Assembly: GCF_009834225.1 (NCBI RefSeq)
Contig: NZ_CP047176.1
Coordinates: forward strand, 3,348,001-3,412,000
Reading direction: 5' to 3'
Length of the DNA stretch: 64,000 nt
Source: Rathayibacter sp. VKM Ac-2759
GTDB lineage: Bacteria; Actinomycetota; Actinomycetes; Actinomycetales; Microbacteriaceae
Position 1 is the stretch's first letter; each line of letters opens with the position of its first letter. The notes below the pieces were generated by a model that saw nothing but the letters and a program-made list of their open reading frames with translations, ran no database searches and was not told where the DNA came from. Below are positions 46,379 to 54,460 of this stretch, in pieces. The translations under genes were made by a program, and so were the position numbers.

Positions 46379-46647
46379 CCTCGGACTGTACGCCTCGGCG
46401 AGGGGGCAGAACCGAGGTCGGCGGGATCAGCCGTCCCACCGCTCCGATGCGGTCGAGGAGCTCTCCCGGTGCAGACGGGATCACCGCCGCGCACCGATCC
46501 TGACCGCCTTCTCAGAACCCGCGGGTGGCAGGTGTACCGTGCAGACGGCACTCATGACAGGAACGTCTCTTCGACGCTCCCGCCCCGCGGACCGCACCGA
46601 CTCCGCCGCCGACGATCCGTCACGACCGACAGCATCGAGGCCCTCCC

Positions 46648-46956
46648 ATGGGACAGCTCATCTACGGCGCCTGGCGCTGGCGCATCGACTTCGACGACCG
46701 CACCCTGCACCACCTGCGGATCGCGCTCGAGCGCCGAGTGAAGGCGGGGGCCTCGTTCCAGCTGACCTGGACGCCGCGCGGACCTGCCGAGCACCACCCG
46801 AACTCGATCATGATCCACCCGGGCACCCCGCTGCAGTACCGCTTCGACGAGCGCGAGAGGAGCGGGATGAATCCGCGCTGGTTGAGCGCGCTGCTGCGGC
46901 CCGTGCTCAACCAGGACATGGTCGTCACCCACGAGCCGGGCGCGGTCGCTCCGTAG
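46648..46956 (+). CDS. DUF7882-like small protein (often mislabelled ATP-dependent DNA ligase)
   Basis: Protein of 102 aa: MGQLIYGAWRWRIDFDDRTLHHLRIALERRVKAG..., then IMIHPGTPLQYRFDERERSGMN. This matches a small family typical of Microbacteriaceae, annotated as DUF7882 or, misleadingly, ATP-dependent DNA ligase; no ligase motif is present. The family usually reads like an inner beta-sheet domain of unknown role. A truncated copy of its 3' end lies at 49557-49643. Confidence 0.75.
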   Translation: MGQLIYGAWRWRIDFDDRTLHHLRIALERRVKAGASFQLTWTPRGPAEHHPNSIMIHPGTPLQYRFDERERSGMNPRWLSALLRPVLNQDMVVTHEPGAVAP

Positions 46957-47186
46957 CCCGCCCGGGGGCGGCACTCGAGGCGAGCGGCCCGCGGCGTCCG
47001 ATCACGAGAGCCTCGCCCGCGGCGCGCGCCATGTACTCGACGAAGACGTAGTACGACCCCACGGGCACGCTGAGCGCGATGTCGCTCCGTCAGCGAACTC
47101 GGACAGGCGGCGCTGCTCGCGCTCGTGGCGCTGCTCGGGAGGCGCCGGTCCCGGCGGGGCGGTAGCCACGGCTCGCCCCGTCGCCG
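46957..47186. other. Gap with possible gene remnants between the DUF7882 and LCP genes
   Basis: About 230 bp. On the minus strand a frame reads SDIALSVPVGSYYVFVEYMARAAGEALVIG without a usable start. On the plus strand 47109-47149 resembles the 3' end of the membrane protein at 45201 (ALLALVALLGRRRS against ALFVLASLLGRRRA). Both look like debris of past duplications. Confidence 0.3.
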
Positions 47187-48386
47187 TCACTCCGAGGGGA
47201 CCGCGCACGTCTCCTCTGCCGCGGTCTGGCCGGGAGCGGCGATCGCCTCGGGCGCCGGAGTGACGGGGGCCGCCGCTTCCGACGCGGGAGGCGCCGCCGT
47301 CACCGGCTCCTCGGCCACCGGCTCCTCGCCGGGCGCCGGCGCGAGCGTGACCGGTGCGTCGCTGAGGACGCGGGCCATCAGCTCCTCGCCGGCCGCGGTG
47401 TCGGGGACGACCTTCCCGGGGTAGTCCGGGTCGTCGAGCGCCGGGTACTGCACGAACACCATCTGCGAGAGGTCGACGTCCTTCAGCGCGAGCGCGAGCG
47501 AGATCATCGTCGCCGGGCTCGTCATCGTGGTCGAGAGGTGCAGGTTCGACGAAGCCGCCTGCGCGAGGCCGTAGAGGGCGGGCAGGTTCGAGAGGGTGTC
47601 GGCGGAGCGGACCGTGCGCATGAGCGACGCGAGGTACTGCTGCTGCGAGGAGATCCGGCTGAGGTCGCTGCCGTCGCCGACACCGTGCCGGGTGCGCAGG
47701 AAGGCGAGGGCGGTGGCGCCCGAGACGGTCGTCGTGCCGGCGGGCAGGTCGAGACCGGAGTCGGTGTCGCGGATCGGCCCGGCGAGGCAGATCGGCACTC
47801 CCCCGACGGCGTTGCTCATCTCGATGACGCCGTTGAACGAGACCCAGCCGGCGTAGGGCACCGTGAGGCCGGTGAACTGCTGCAGGGTGTCGTTCACGCA
47901 GGCGAGCCCGCCGTACTCGAACGTGGAGTTGAGCGGCACGCTGCCGTCCGCCTCCGTCACGGTGCCCGTCTCGGGATCGGTGCACTCGGGGCGGTCGAGG
48001 ATCAGGTCGCGCGGGAAGCTGATGACGGTCGCGCTGCGGTGGTCGGCGGAGACGTGCAGCAGGATGTTGACGTCGTTGAGCGTCGCATCGCGGACTCCGA
48101 ACCGATCGCCCTGGACCGCGTCGTTGTCGGTGCCGACGATCAGGACGTTGAAGCCGCCCTCGATCGCGCCCAGCTGCACCGCCTCGGGCTCGGCCGACGG
48201 TGCGATGCCCAGCTCGACGGCGTTCTCGGTGACGTTGCGGCTGATGCTCGCCGAGGCGATCGCGACGAGCGACGTCCCGCTCACGGCGAGGACTCCCACG
48301 CACGCCGCGACTCCGAGGAGCAGAGTGCGGGCACCGGACCGGGTGCGGAGGCGTCCGTGGCGGACACCGCGCTCGTTCGTCGTCAT
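47187..48386 (-). CDS. LytR-CpsA-Psr (LCP) family protein
   Basis: Membrane-anchored transferase of 399 aa that in the family attaches anionic glycopolymers to peptidoglycan. It has one N-terminal transmembrane segment (about 22-46) and an LCP domain (about 75-330). Landmarks are FNVLIVGTDN, RDATLNDVNILLHVSADHRSATVISFPRDLILD (conserved Asp and Arg for pyrophosphate lipid binding) and LAFLRTRHGVGDGSDLSRISSQQQYLASLM. The Pro/Ala/Glu-rich tail ends in CAVPSE. Confidence 0.93.
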   Translation of the reverse strand: MTTNERGVRHGRLRTRSGARTLLLGVAACVGVLAVSGTSLVAIASASISRNVTENAVELGIAPSAEPEAVQLGAIEGGFNVLIVGTDNDAVQGDRFGVRDATLNDVNILLHVSADHRSATVISFPRDLILDRPECTDPETGTVTEADGSVPLNSTFEYGGLACVNDTLQQFTGLTVPYAGWVSFNGVIEMSNAVGGVPICLAGPIRDTDSGLDLPAGTTTVSGATALAFLRTRHGVGDGSDLSRISSQQQYLASLMRTVRSADTLSNLPALYGLAQAASSNLHLSTTMTSPATMISLALALKDVDLSQMVFVQYPALDDPDYPGKVVPDTAAGEELMARVLSDAPVTLAPAPGEEPVAEEPVTAAPPASEAAAPVTPAPEAIAAPGQTAAEETCAVPSE

Positions 48387-48518
48387 CGTCTCGGCACCCT
48401 CCTCCGGCCTGACCCCCGAGGGGAGGGTCGACGTCGTCGGCCAGTGTACGGAAGGGGGCGCGGCGCGCAGAGCCGGCCGATGCGGTCGGCGCCGCCGGGC
48501 CTGGGTGAGAATGTGGCC

Positions 48519-49025
48519 ATGTCACCGCGACCCGATGCTCCCCTCGATCCCTCCTCGGACATCCCGGAAGACGGCCGGGACGAGACCGAGACGGAGCGGC
48601 TGGACCGGAACTGGAACGAGATCCTGCAGGAGCTGCGGGTCATCCAGACCGGGACGCAGATCCTCACCGGATTCCTGCTGGCCATCGCCTTCCAGCAGCG
48701 GTTCACCGACCTCGACCCGTTCCAGGTCGACGTCTACCTCGTGCTGGTGACCGTGTCGGTGGCCGCGACGCTCCTCGGCCTCGCTCCCGTGAGCCTGCAT
48801 CGGGAGCTCTTCCGCCGCGGGGCGAAGGGGACGCTGGTGCACTCCGCGGACGTCCTCCTGCGGCTCACCCTCGCCGCCGTCGCCCTCGTGCTGGTCGGCA
48901 CCGTCCTGCTGGTGTTCGACGTCGTGACGACGAGGCCCCTCGCGATCACGATGGCGGCCGTCACCGCGGTGGTCATCGCCGGAGTCTGGCTCGTGCTCCC
49001 CCGGCGCCTCCACGGCCGCTCCTGA
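48519..49025 (+). CDS. DUF6328 family membrane protein
   Basis: Protein of 168 aa. After a polar start, LDRNWNEILQELRVIQTGTQILTGFLLAIAFQQRF marks the DUF6328 family, with four transmembrane helices to the end (LVLVTVSVAATLLGLAPVSLHR; LTLAAVALVLVGTVLLVFDV; ITMAAVTAVVIAGVWLVLPR). It is divergent from the LCP gene. Function unknown. Confidence 0.85.
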   Translation: MSPRPDAPLDPSSDIPEDGRDETETERLDRNWNEILQELRVIQTGTQILTGFLLAIAFQQRFTDLDPFQVDVYLVLVTVSVAATLLGLAPVSLHRELFRRGAKGTLVHSADVLLRLTLAAVALVLVGTVLLVFDVVTTRPLAITMAAVTAVVIAGVWLVLPRRLHGRS

Positions 49026-49149
49026 TCCGAGCGGCGGGCGGGAATCGCGCGGGCGGGCCGACCCGCAGGATCGACGAGTACGCTCGCGAGCGTCGCGTCC
49101 CTGCCCCCGATGCGCCGAACCCCGTTCGCGCGCACATCGGAGACCACCC

Positions 49150-49494
49150 GTGAAGACCATGTTCCACACCGGCGGCTCCCTGCGCCTCGACGACGCGACC
49201 GCCGAGTCCGTCCTCCGGTACTCCCTCGTCCTGGCCGCTCGGGGCGAGATGGGCGCCGTCACCCTCGATGACGTCGCGTACCCGGAGGGCCGAGCGCAGG
49301 TGGTGCTCGTCGTCGGCCTCGGCGTCCCGCTCTCCCTCGCCGGCACCCGCAGCCCGGAGGGGATCCTGGACCGCTCGGACACCGGAGCCGACATCGACCG
49401 TCGCGTCGAGACGCTGATCGCGCCCCGGAACATCGTCGCCGAGACCGGCGTCGACTGGCGCGCGGACTCCGTCTTCGACATCGATCTCGTCTGA
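49150..49494 (+). CDS. Hypothetical protein, second duplicated copy
   Basis: Protein of 114 aa from GTG (MKTMFHTGGSLRLDDATAESV...), aligning end to end with the protein at 45784 (about four fifths identical, no gaps). Upstream DNA is also similar (GCGTCCCTGcCCCGATGCGCC). Substitutions are mostly conservative, which suggests both copies remain under selection. Unlike copy 1, its DUF7882 neighbour is truncated. Confidence 0.75.
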   Translation: MKTMFHTGGSLRLDDATAESVLRYSLVLAARGEMGAVTLDDVAYPEGRAQVVLVVGLGVPLSLAGTRSPEGILDRSDTGADIDRRVETLIAPRNIVAETGVDWRADSVFDIDLV

Positions 49495-49556
49495 GCGGTC
49501 CGTCGGGGAGATCGCCGCGCACCGATCCTGTCCGCTCTCTCAGGATCCGTGGGGGG

Positions 49557-49643
49557 ACGAACCCGCGCCGGCCGAGCGCGCTGCTGCGCCCCGTGCTCGA
49601 CCAGGACGTGGTCGTCGTCCCCGAACCGGCTGCGAACCTGTGA
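49557..49643 (+). pseudogene. Truncated DUF7882 copy (last 28 codons)
   Basis: Frame TNPRRPSALLRPVLDQDVVVVPEP...NL matches the C-terminus of the protein at 46648 (MNPRWLSALLRPVLNQDMVVTHEP). The preceding 50 bp (GCCGCGCACCGATCCTG...) match the DNA well upstream of the intact gene (about 46488-46530). So a deletion of roughly 340 bp has removed the start and most of the second copy. Confidence 0.75.
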
Positions 49644-49669
49644 CGGGCCTCTCGGCTTACTGTGGAGTC

Positions 49670-50233
49670 ATGATGTCCCGATTCCTCCGCCTCGGCGCGA
49701 CCGTCGCCGTCGCCGCTCTCCTCACCGCCTGCTCGTCCCCCGCCGACAGCGGCTCCGACGCCGACGAGATCGACACCGCCGCCGCGGCGGGCGTGCAGGT
49801 CACCGGCGACGGCTACAGCTACGCCGTCCCCGAGGGCTGGGACATCCCCGACACGGACGCCGCCTCGATCGGCGCGGACACGCTCGCGGCCGACCTCACC
49901 GACACCGACGGATTCTCCGACAACGTCAACGTGGTCCTGAGCCCCGCCGGCGCCGTCACTCCGGAGCAGGTCGAAGACGCCGGAGTGAGTGAGCTCACCG
50001 GCGCCGGCGCCACCGACGTCGAGGTCCAGGACCGCGTCCGGGTCGCCGGGACCGAGTCCGCGCACCTCAGCGGCTCGCTGACCGCGCAGGGCGCCTCGTA
50101 CAGCATCGAGCAGTACTACCTCACCCAGGACGACCAGACCTACGTCGTGACCTTCTCCTTCAGCCCGACCGTGGACGACGACGCCCGCGAGGACGTCGCC
50201 GAGTCCGTCCTCGCCTCCTGGGCCTGGGCCTGA
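49670..50233 (+). CDS. Secreted lipoprotein of unknown function
   Basis: Protein of 187 aa. Signal sequence and lipobox VAALLTACSSP (Cys about 20) are followed by a Ser/Asp-rich linker and an alpha/beta domain resembling small PsbP/DUF1795-type stress lipoproteins: YSYAVPEGWDIP, FSDNVNVVLSPAG, VTFSFSPTVDDDAREDVAESVLASWAWA. Starts at 49670 and 49673 are both possible. It ends just before the long palindrome at 50263. Confidence 0.8.
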   Translation: MMSRFLRLGATVAVAALLTACSSPADSGSDADEIDTAAAAGVQVTGDGYSYAVPEGWDIPDTDAASIGADTLAADLTDTDGFSDNVNVVLSPAGAVTPEQVEDAGVSELTGAGATDVEVQDRVRVAGTESAHLSGSLTAQGASYSIEQYYLTQDDQTYVVTFSFSPTVDDDAREDVAESVLASWAWA

Positions 50234-50262
50234 TCCGCAGCCCGCGCCGGCTCCGCTTGGCC

Positions 50263-50330
50263 CGAGGGAACCCCGGACCGTCGAGACCGCCCGAGAGGGC
50301 GGGCTCCCTCGACGGTCCGGGGTTCCCTCG
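50263..50330. terminator. 68-bp nested palindrome (strong, possibly bidirectional terminator)
   Basis: Perfect 22-bp inverted arms (50263-50284 and 50309-50330, CGAGGGAACCCCGG...) enclose a second perfect 6-bp stem (CCGCCC/GGGCGG, 50287-50292 and 50297-50302) with a GAGA tetraloop. It starts 30 bp after the lipoprotein stop and ends 4 bp before the -35 of the GH43 operon, so it insulates the two units. Confidence 0.8.
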
Positions 50331-50334
50331 ATGC

Positions 50335-50400
50335 TTGACACGGTCGCGAGCCGTTCGTACTGTATCGATACACAGCGTTCCTGTACCGATACAGGAACGC
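50335..50400 (+). promoter_or_regulatory. Consensus promoter with two phased operators for the GH43 operon
   Basis: -35 TTGACA (50335-50340), 17-bp spacer and -10 TACTGT (50358-50363). Operator 1 is the palindrome TGTATCGATACA (50361-50372), overlapping the -10. Operator 2 (50375-50400) has perfect 11-bp arms, GCGTTCCTGTA and its complement, around CCGA, with core CTGTACCGATACAG. Centres are 21 bp apart. The likely regulator is the LacI protein at 55418. Ribosome-binding AAGGAG is at 50411-50416. Confidence 0.8.
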
Positions 50401-50420
50401 TCTCGGCACGAAGGAGTGCG

Positions 50421-51317
50421 ATGAACGACACGACGGCGGCGCCCTCGCCCTCGCCCCTGCAGCGGTTCCTGGCCGACCCGTCGCTGGTCGTGATCGGCGG
50501 ACGCTGGCACCTCTTCCCCACGACCGACGGCATCGAGGGCTGGGGCGCGACCGCCTTCCGCTCCTACTCCTCGAGCGATCTGGTCGACTGGACCGACGAC
50601 GGCGAGATCCTGCGCCTGGGCCGCGACGTCGCCTGGGCCGACTCCTCCGCCTGGGCGCCCTCCGCCATCGAGGCCGACGGCGTCCACTACCTCTACTTCA
50701 CCGCCGGCAACAACATCGGAGTCGCCCGCGCCACGAGTCCGGCCGGGCCGTACACCGACCTCGGAGCACCCCTGGTGGCCGCCGGTCGCTTCGCGGGCAC
50801 GACCATCGATCCGTCGGTCTTCCGGGACGAGGACGGCACGGTCTACCTGCTCTGGGGCAACGGCGTCGCGCACCTCGTCGAGCTCGCCGACGACCTCGTG
50901 TCGTTCGACGAGGCGGACGTCCACTCGTGGGTGCCCACCGGGTTCCGCGAGGCCGCGCACCTGCATCGCCACGGCGACTCCTACTTCCTCACCTGGTCCG
51001 AGAACGACACCCGCGAGGCCGACTACCGCGTGCGCTGGGCCGTGGGACCGAGCCCCTACGGCCCCTGGACCGACGGCGGCGTCCTCCTCGAGAAGAACCC
51101 CTCGATCGGGATCCTGGCGACCGGGCACCACTCGATCACGGCCGTCCCCGGCACCGACCAGTGGGTGATCGCGTACCACCGCTTCGCCGTCCCGGACGGC
51201 GACGGGGTGCACCGCGAGATCGTCTTCGACCTGCTCGTGCACGACGGCGACCGGCTCGTGCCGGTCGTCCCCCGCCACGAGCACCTCCGCCTTCCCCTCA
51301 CCCCGACCGACTCCTGA
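50421..51317 (+). CDS. Glycoside hydrolase family 43-type protein
   Basis: Five-bladed beta-propeller hydrolase of 298 aa, predicted cytoplasmic (no signal), acting on arabino- or xylo-oligosaccharides or related furanosides. Landmarks: LADPSLVVIGGRWHLFPTTD (catalytic base Asp near 19), WAPSAIEADGVHYLYFTAG, TIDPSVFRDEDGTVYLLWG (pKa-modulating Asp near 132), VPTGFREAAHLHRHGDSYFLTWS (acid Glu near 175) and GHHSI. First gene of the operon with the operator-bearing promoter. Confidence 0.9.
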   Translation: MNDTTAAPSPSPLQRFLADPSLVVIGGRWHLFPTTDGIEGWGATAFRSYSSSDLVDWTDDGEILRLGRDVAWADSSAWAPSAIEADGVHYLYFTAGNNIGVARATSPAGPYTDLGAPLVAAGRFAGTTIDPSVFRDEDGTVYLLWGNGVAHLVELADDLVSFDEADVHSWVPTGFREAAHLHRHGDSYFLTWSENDTREADYRVRWAVGPSPYGPWTDGGVLLEKNPSIGILATGHHSITAVPGTDQWVIAYHRFAVPDGDGVHREIVFDLLVHDGDRLVPVVPRHEHLRLPLTPTDS

Positions 51318-51357
51318 CCCCTCTCCACCGGATCCCCTACACAGAACGAGGAATGCA

Positions 51358-52602
51358 ATGTCGCATCGCTCCCGCACCACCCGCTCGGCGGCGCTCGTCG
51401 TCGCCGCCGCGGCCGCTCTCTCCCTGACCGCCTGCGGCGCCTCGGGCGCCTCCGACGGGAAGACCAGCCTCAGCTTCTTCTCGTGGGACAACGAGGCGAC
51501 GATGACACCGGTCATCGACGCCTTCGAGGCCGCCCACCCCGACATCGAGATCGAGTTCTCGAACGCGCCGCCCGTCGCCGAGTACATCTCGACGCTCCAG
51601 ACGCGCCTCGCGGGCAACAACGCCGCCGACGTCTTCATCATCGCCGCCGAGAACAAGACCAACCTCATCGAGGGCGGCTTCGTGAAGGACCTCACCGACG
51701 AGCCCTTCATGTCGGCGATGTCGCCGTACAACACCGAGACCTACAGCGCCGACGGCAAGGCCTACGGGATGTCCACCTCCTCGTGGGCGGGCGGCATCCT
51801 CTACAACCGCGCGCTGCTCGAGGCCGCCGGCGTCACCGCGATCCCGACCGACTGGGACGAGTTCCTCGACGTGCTCCAGACCGTGAAGGACTCGGGAGTC
51901 ACCCCGTACTACGACTCCGCGTCGCAGATCCCGCTGGGCGTCTCCGGCCTGGTCGGATCGGCCGAGGCCGAGCAGGGCGGCGGAGTGGACGCCGCGATCT
52001 TCGACGGCTCCGCGACCTTCGGCGACCTCTGGGAGGAGCCCCTCACGGCCTGGAGCGAGCTGCTCACGAGCGGCCTCATGAGCCAGGACGTCGTCAGCCT
52101 CACCGGCGACCAGATCGTCGACGAGTTCGTCAACGGCCGCGTCGCGATGATGTCGGCCGGCCCCTGGAACCTGCCCTCCGTCCGCGAGAAGGCACCCGAT
52201 CTCGACGTCGCCTTCGCTCCGTTCCCGACCCTCGACGGCGAGGGCTACTGGGCCGGCGCCGCGTCGCCCGGCTTCGCCATCAACTCGAAGACCGAGCACA
52301 CGGCCGAGGCGGAGGAGTTCCTCACCTTCCTCGGCAGCGAGGAGGGCGTGCGCATCTACCAGGAGGGCACCTCGGCGCTCACCACCACGACGAACTACAC
52401 CCCCGTCATCGACCCGGCGCTCGAGCCCAACCTCGCAGGGCTGCAGGCGGGCGAGTTCTACCTGCCGCAGATCGCCTGGTCGCGCGACCAGGACGCGCTG
52501 AACACCGAGGCCGTGGCGCAGATCCAGCTGCTCGCCCAGGGGCAGGCCACCCCGGCCGAGGTCGCCGCCGCCCTCCAGGCGCGACTCGAGTCGCAGGGCT
52601 GA
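51358..52602 (+). CDS. Sugar ABC transporter substrate-binding lipoprotein
   Basis: Extracellular binding protein of 414 aa, CUT1 family. Lipobox AALSLTACGAS (Cys about 26), then LSFFSWDNEATMTPVIDAFEAAHPDIEIEF and a typical two-lobed fold, with VGSAE, GRVAMMSAGPWNLPSV late. It delivers substrate to the permeases encoded directly downstream (15-bp and 4-nt-overlap junctions). The ATPase is not in the cluster and is probably a shared MsiK-type protein. Confidence 0.94.
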   Translation: MSHRSRTTRSAALVVAAAAALSLTACGASGASDGKTSLSFFSWDNEATMTPVIDAFEAAHPDIEIEFSNAPPVAEYISTLQTRLAGNNAADVFIIAAENKTNLIEGGFVKDLTDEPFMSAMSPYNTETYSADGKAYGMSTSSWAGGILYNRALLEAAGVTAIPTDWDEFLDVLQTVKDSGVTPYYDSASQIPLGVSGLVGSAEAEQGGGVDAAIFDGSATFGDLWEEPLTAWSELLTSGLMSQDVVSLTGDQIVDEFVNGRVAMMSAGPWNLPSVREKAPDLDVAFAPFPTLDGEGYWAGAASPGFAINSKTEHTAEAEEFLTFLGSEEGVRIYQEGTSALTTTTNYTPVIDPALEPNLAGLQAGEFYLPQIAWSRDQDALNTEAVAQIQLLAQGQATPAEVAAALQARLESQG

Positions 52603-52616
52603 GGCCCGGGCCCTCG

Positions 52617-53561
52617 ATGACCGCCCACACCGCCACCCGCCCCGCCGGAGCCCTCGCGCTCCGGCGGGCCGCCTCTCCGCTGCGCCGACGCGAGACCGTC
52701 AGCACCGGCCTGTTCCTGGTGCCGATCCTGATCGTCTTCGCCCTGCTGTTCGCCGTGCCGCTCGCGCAGTCGTTCTACTTCAGCCTGACCGACTTCGACG
52801 GCTACTCGGTCGAGTCCGACTTCGTCGGCTTCGCCAACTACGTCAGCATCTTCCGCGACCCCGCCATGCTCGCCGGGCTCGTCTTCACCCTCACCTACAG
52901 CCTCGGAACGACGCTGATCGTCACGGCGCTGGCGATCCCGCTGGCCCTCGCCCTCAACCGGCCCTTCGTCGGCCGCGGCGCCGTCCGCGCGATCCTCTTC
53001 TTCCCGGCGATCCCGAGCATCGCGATCCTCGGGCTGGTCTGGGGGCTGATCCTGTCGCCACTGGGCTCGGGAGCGATCAACCGGGTCCTCGAGACCGTCG
53101 CCGGCCTCGGCCCGGTGCCGTGGCTGTCCAACGGCGCCCTGGCGCAGCTCTCGGTCATCGTCGTGGGCGTGTGGTCGAGCACCGGCTGGCACGCGATCCT
53201 CTACCTCGCCTACCTGCAGTCGATCCCGGAGGACTACTACGAGGTCGCCCGGATCGACGGGGCGTCGGCCCCCCGCCGGTTCTTCTCGATCACGCTCCCC
53301 CTCCTCGCCCCCGCGGTGACGGTGAGCACCCTCCTCCTGATGACGGGCGGGCTGAAGGTCTACGACCTCCCGTTCACCCTCACCAAGGGCGGCCCGGGGT
53401 TCTCGACCTACACGATCACGCAGTCGATCATCCAGAACGGAGTCGCGCAGGCGCAGTTCGGCAAGGCCTCGGCCCTCGCCGTCGTGTTCCTGCTCGTCGT
53501 CGGCTCGATCGTCGCCGTGCAGCTGCTCATCTCGCGCCGATTCGAGGCGAGGACCTCATGA
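52617..53561 (+). CDS. Sugar ABC transporter permease (MalF/UgpA type)
   Basis: Membrane permease of 314 aa with six predicted transmembrane helices. The cytoplasmic EAA loop is YYEVARIDGASAPRRFFSITLP near residues 203-224. The N-terminal cytoplasmic stretch is Arg-rich. Its stop overlaps the next permease start (ATGA at 53558). Works with the second permease as a heterodimer. Confidence 0.94.
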   Translation: MTAHTATRPAGALALRRAASPLRRRETVSTGLFLVPILIVFALLFAVPLAQSFYFSLTDFDGYSVESDFVGFANYVSIFRDPAMLAGLVFTLTYSLGTTLIVTALAIPLALALNRPFVGRGAVRAILFFPAIPSIAILGLVWGLILSPLGSGAINRVLETVAGLGPVPWLSNGALAQLSVIVVGVWSSTGWHAILYLAYLQSIPEDYYEVARIDGASAPRRFFSITLPLLAPAVTVSTLLLMTGGLKVYDLPFTLTKGGPGFSTYTITQSIIQNGVAQAQFGKASALAVVFLLVVGSIVAVQLLISRRFEARTS

Positions 53562-54460
53562 CCACTCTGATCGAGGACCCCTCCCCGACCGTCCGGCTCG
53601 ACGGCCCCCGGCGCCGACGACCCGCCGGGCCCGCTCAGCGCCGCCGCCGCTGGGGCAGTGCGCTGACCAGCGTCGGGATGATCGCGCTCGCCGCGCTCGT
53701 CGGCGCCCCCTTCTACTACATCGTCGTCAGCACGCTGAAGACGCAGCAGGAGGTCGCGGCCGCCCCGTTCGCCCTGCCGAGCACCTTCGATCCGAGCAAC
53801 TACGCCGACGTGTTCGCCTCCGTCCCCGTCCTCGGGGCGTTCATGAACACCCTGTACGTGACGCTCGCCTCCGTCGCTCTGATGCTCCTCGTCGGATCGA
53901 TGGCCGCCTACGCGATGCTGCTGCGGAAGACTCTCGTGACCCGGATCGCCTCCGTCGTCCTGATCGTCGCGTTCCTCGTGCCCGGCCAGGCGACGCTGAT
54001 CCCGCTCTACCGGCTGCTCGCCGGCGCCGGGCTGGTCGACAGCCTCGAGGGGCTGATCCTGCTCTACGCGGCGGGATCGATCTTCTGCTACTTCCTGATC
54101 CAGGGGTACATGAAGTCGCTGCCGCTCGAGATCTTCGAGGCCGCGCGCATCGACGGCGCCGGACCGTGGCAGATCTACTGGCGCATCGTGCTCCCGCTGA
54201 TCCGCCCGATCCTCATCACGGTCGGCGTGTTCCAGACGATGTGGGTGTGGAACGACTTCATCACCCCGAACGTGTTCATCAGCTCGCCCGAGAAGCAGAC
54301 CCTCGTGCTCCAGGTCTACAAGGCGGTCGGGCAGTTCGGAGTGAACTGGCCCGCCTTCCTGACGCTGAGTGTGATCGTGCTGCTGCCGATGGTGGTGTTC
54401 TTCATCGCGATGCAGAAGCACATCGTCGGCGGTCTCGTCTCGGGCGGGGTGAAGGGGTGA
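53558..54460 (+). CDS. Sugar ABC transporter permease (MalG/UgpE type)
   Basis: Second permease subunit, 300 aa, six helices. EAA loop IFEAARIDGAGPWQIYWRIVLP near residues 190-211; ends in the family-typical QKHIVGGLVSGGVKG. The stop overlaps the GTG of the following gene (GTGA at 54457). Distant paralogue of the permease at position 15. Confidence 0.94.
   Translation: MTTLIEDPSPTVRLDGPRRRRPAGPAQRRRRWGSALTSVGMIALAALVGAPFYYIVVSTLKTQQEVAAAPFALPSTFDPSNYADVFASVPVLGAFMNTLYVTLASVALMLLVGSMAAYAMLLRKTLVTRIASVVLIVAFLVPGQATLIPLYRLLAGAGLVDSLEGLILLYAAGSIFCYFLIQGYMKSLPLEIFEAARIDGAGPWQIYWRIVLPLIRPILITVGVFQTMWVWNDFITPNVFISSPEKQTLVLQVYKAVGQFGVNWPAFLTLSVIVLLPMVVFFIAMQKHIVGGLVSGGVKG

Noticed and set aside
46648..46956. 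ATP-dependent DNA ligase
   Set aside because: Automatic name often given to this small family; the protein lacks the KxDG lysine motif and is only 102 residues.
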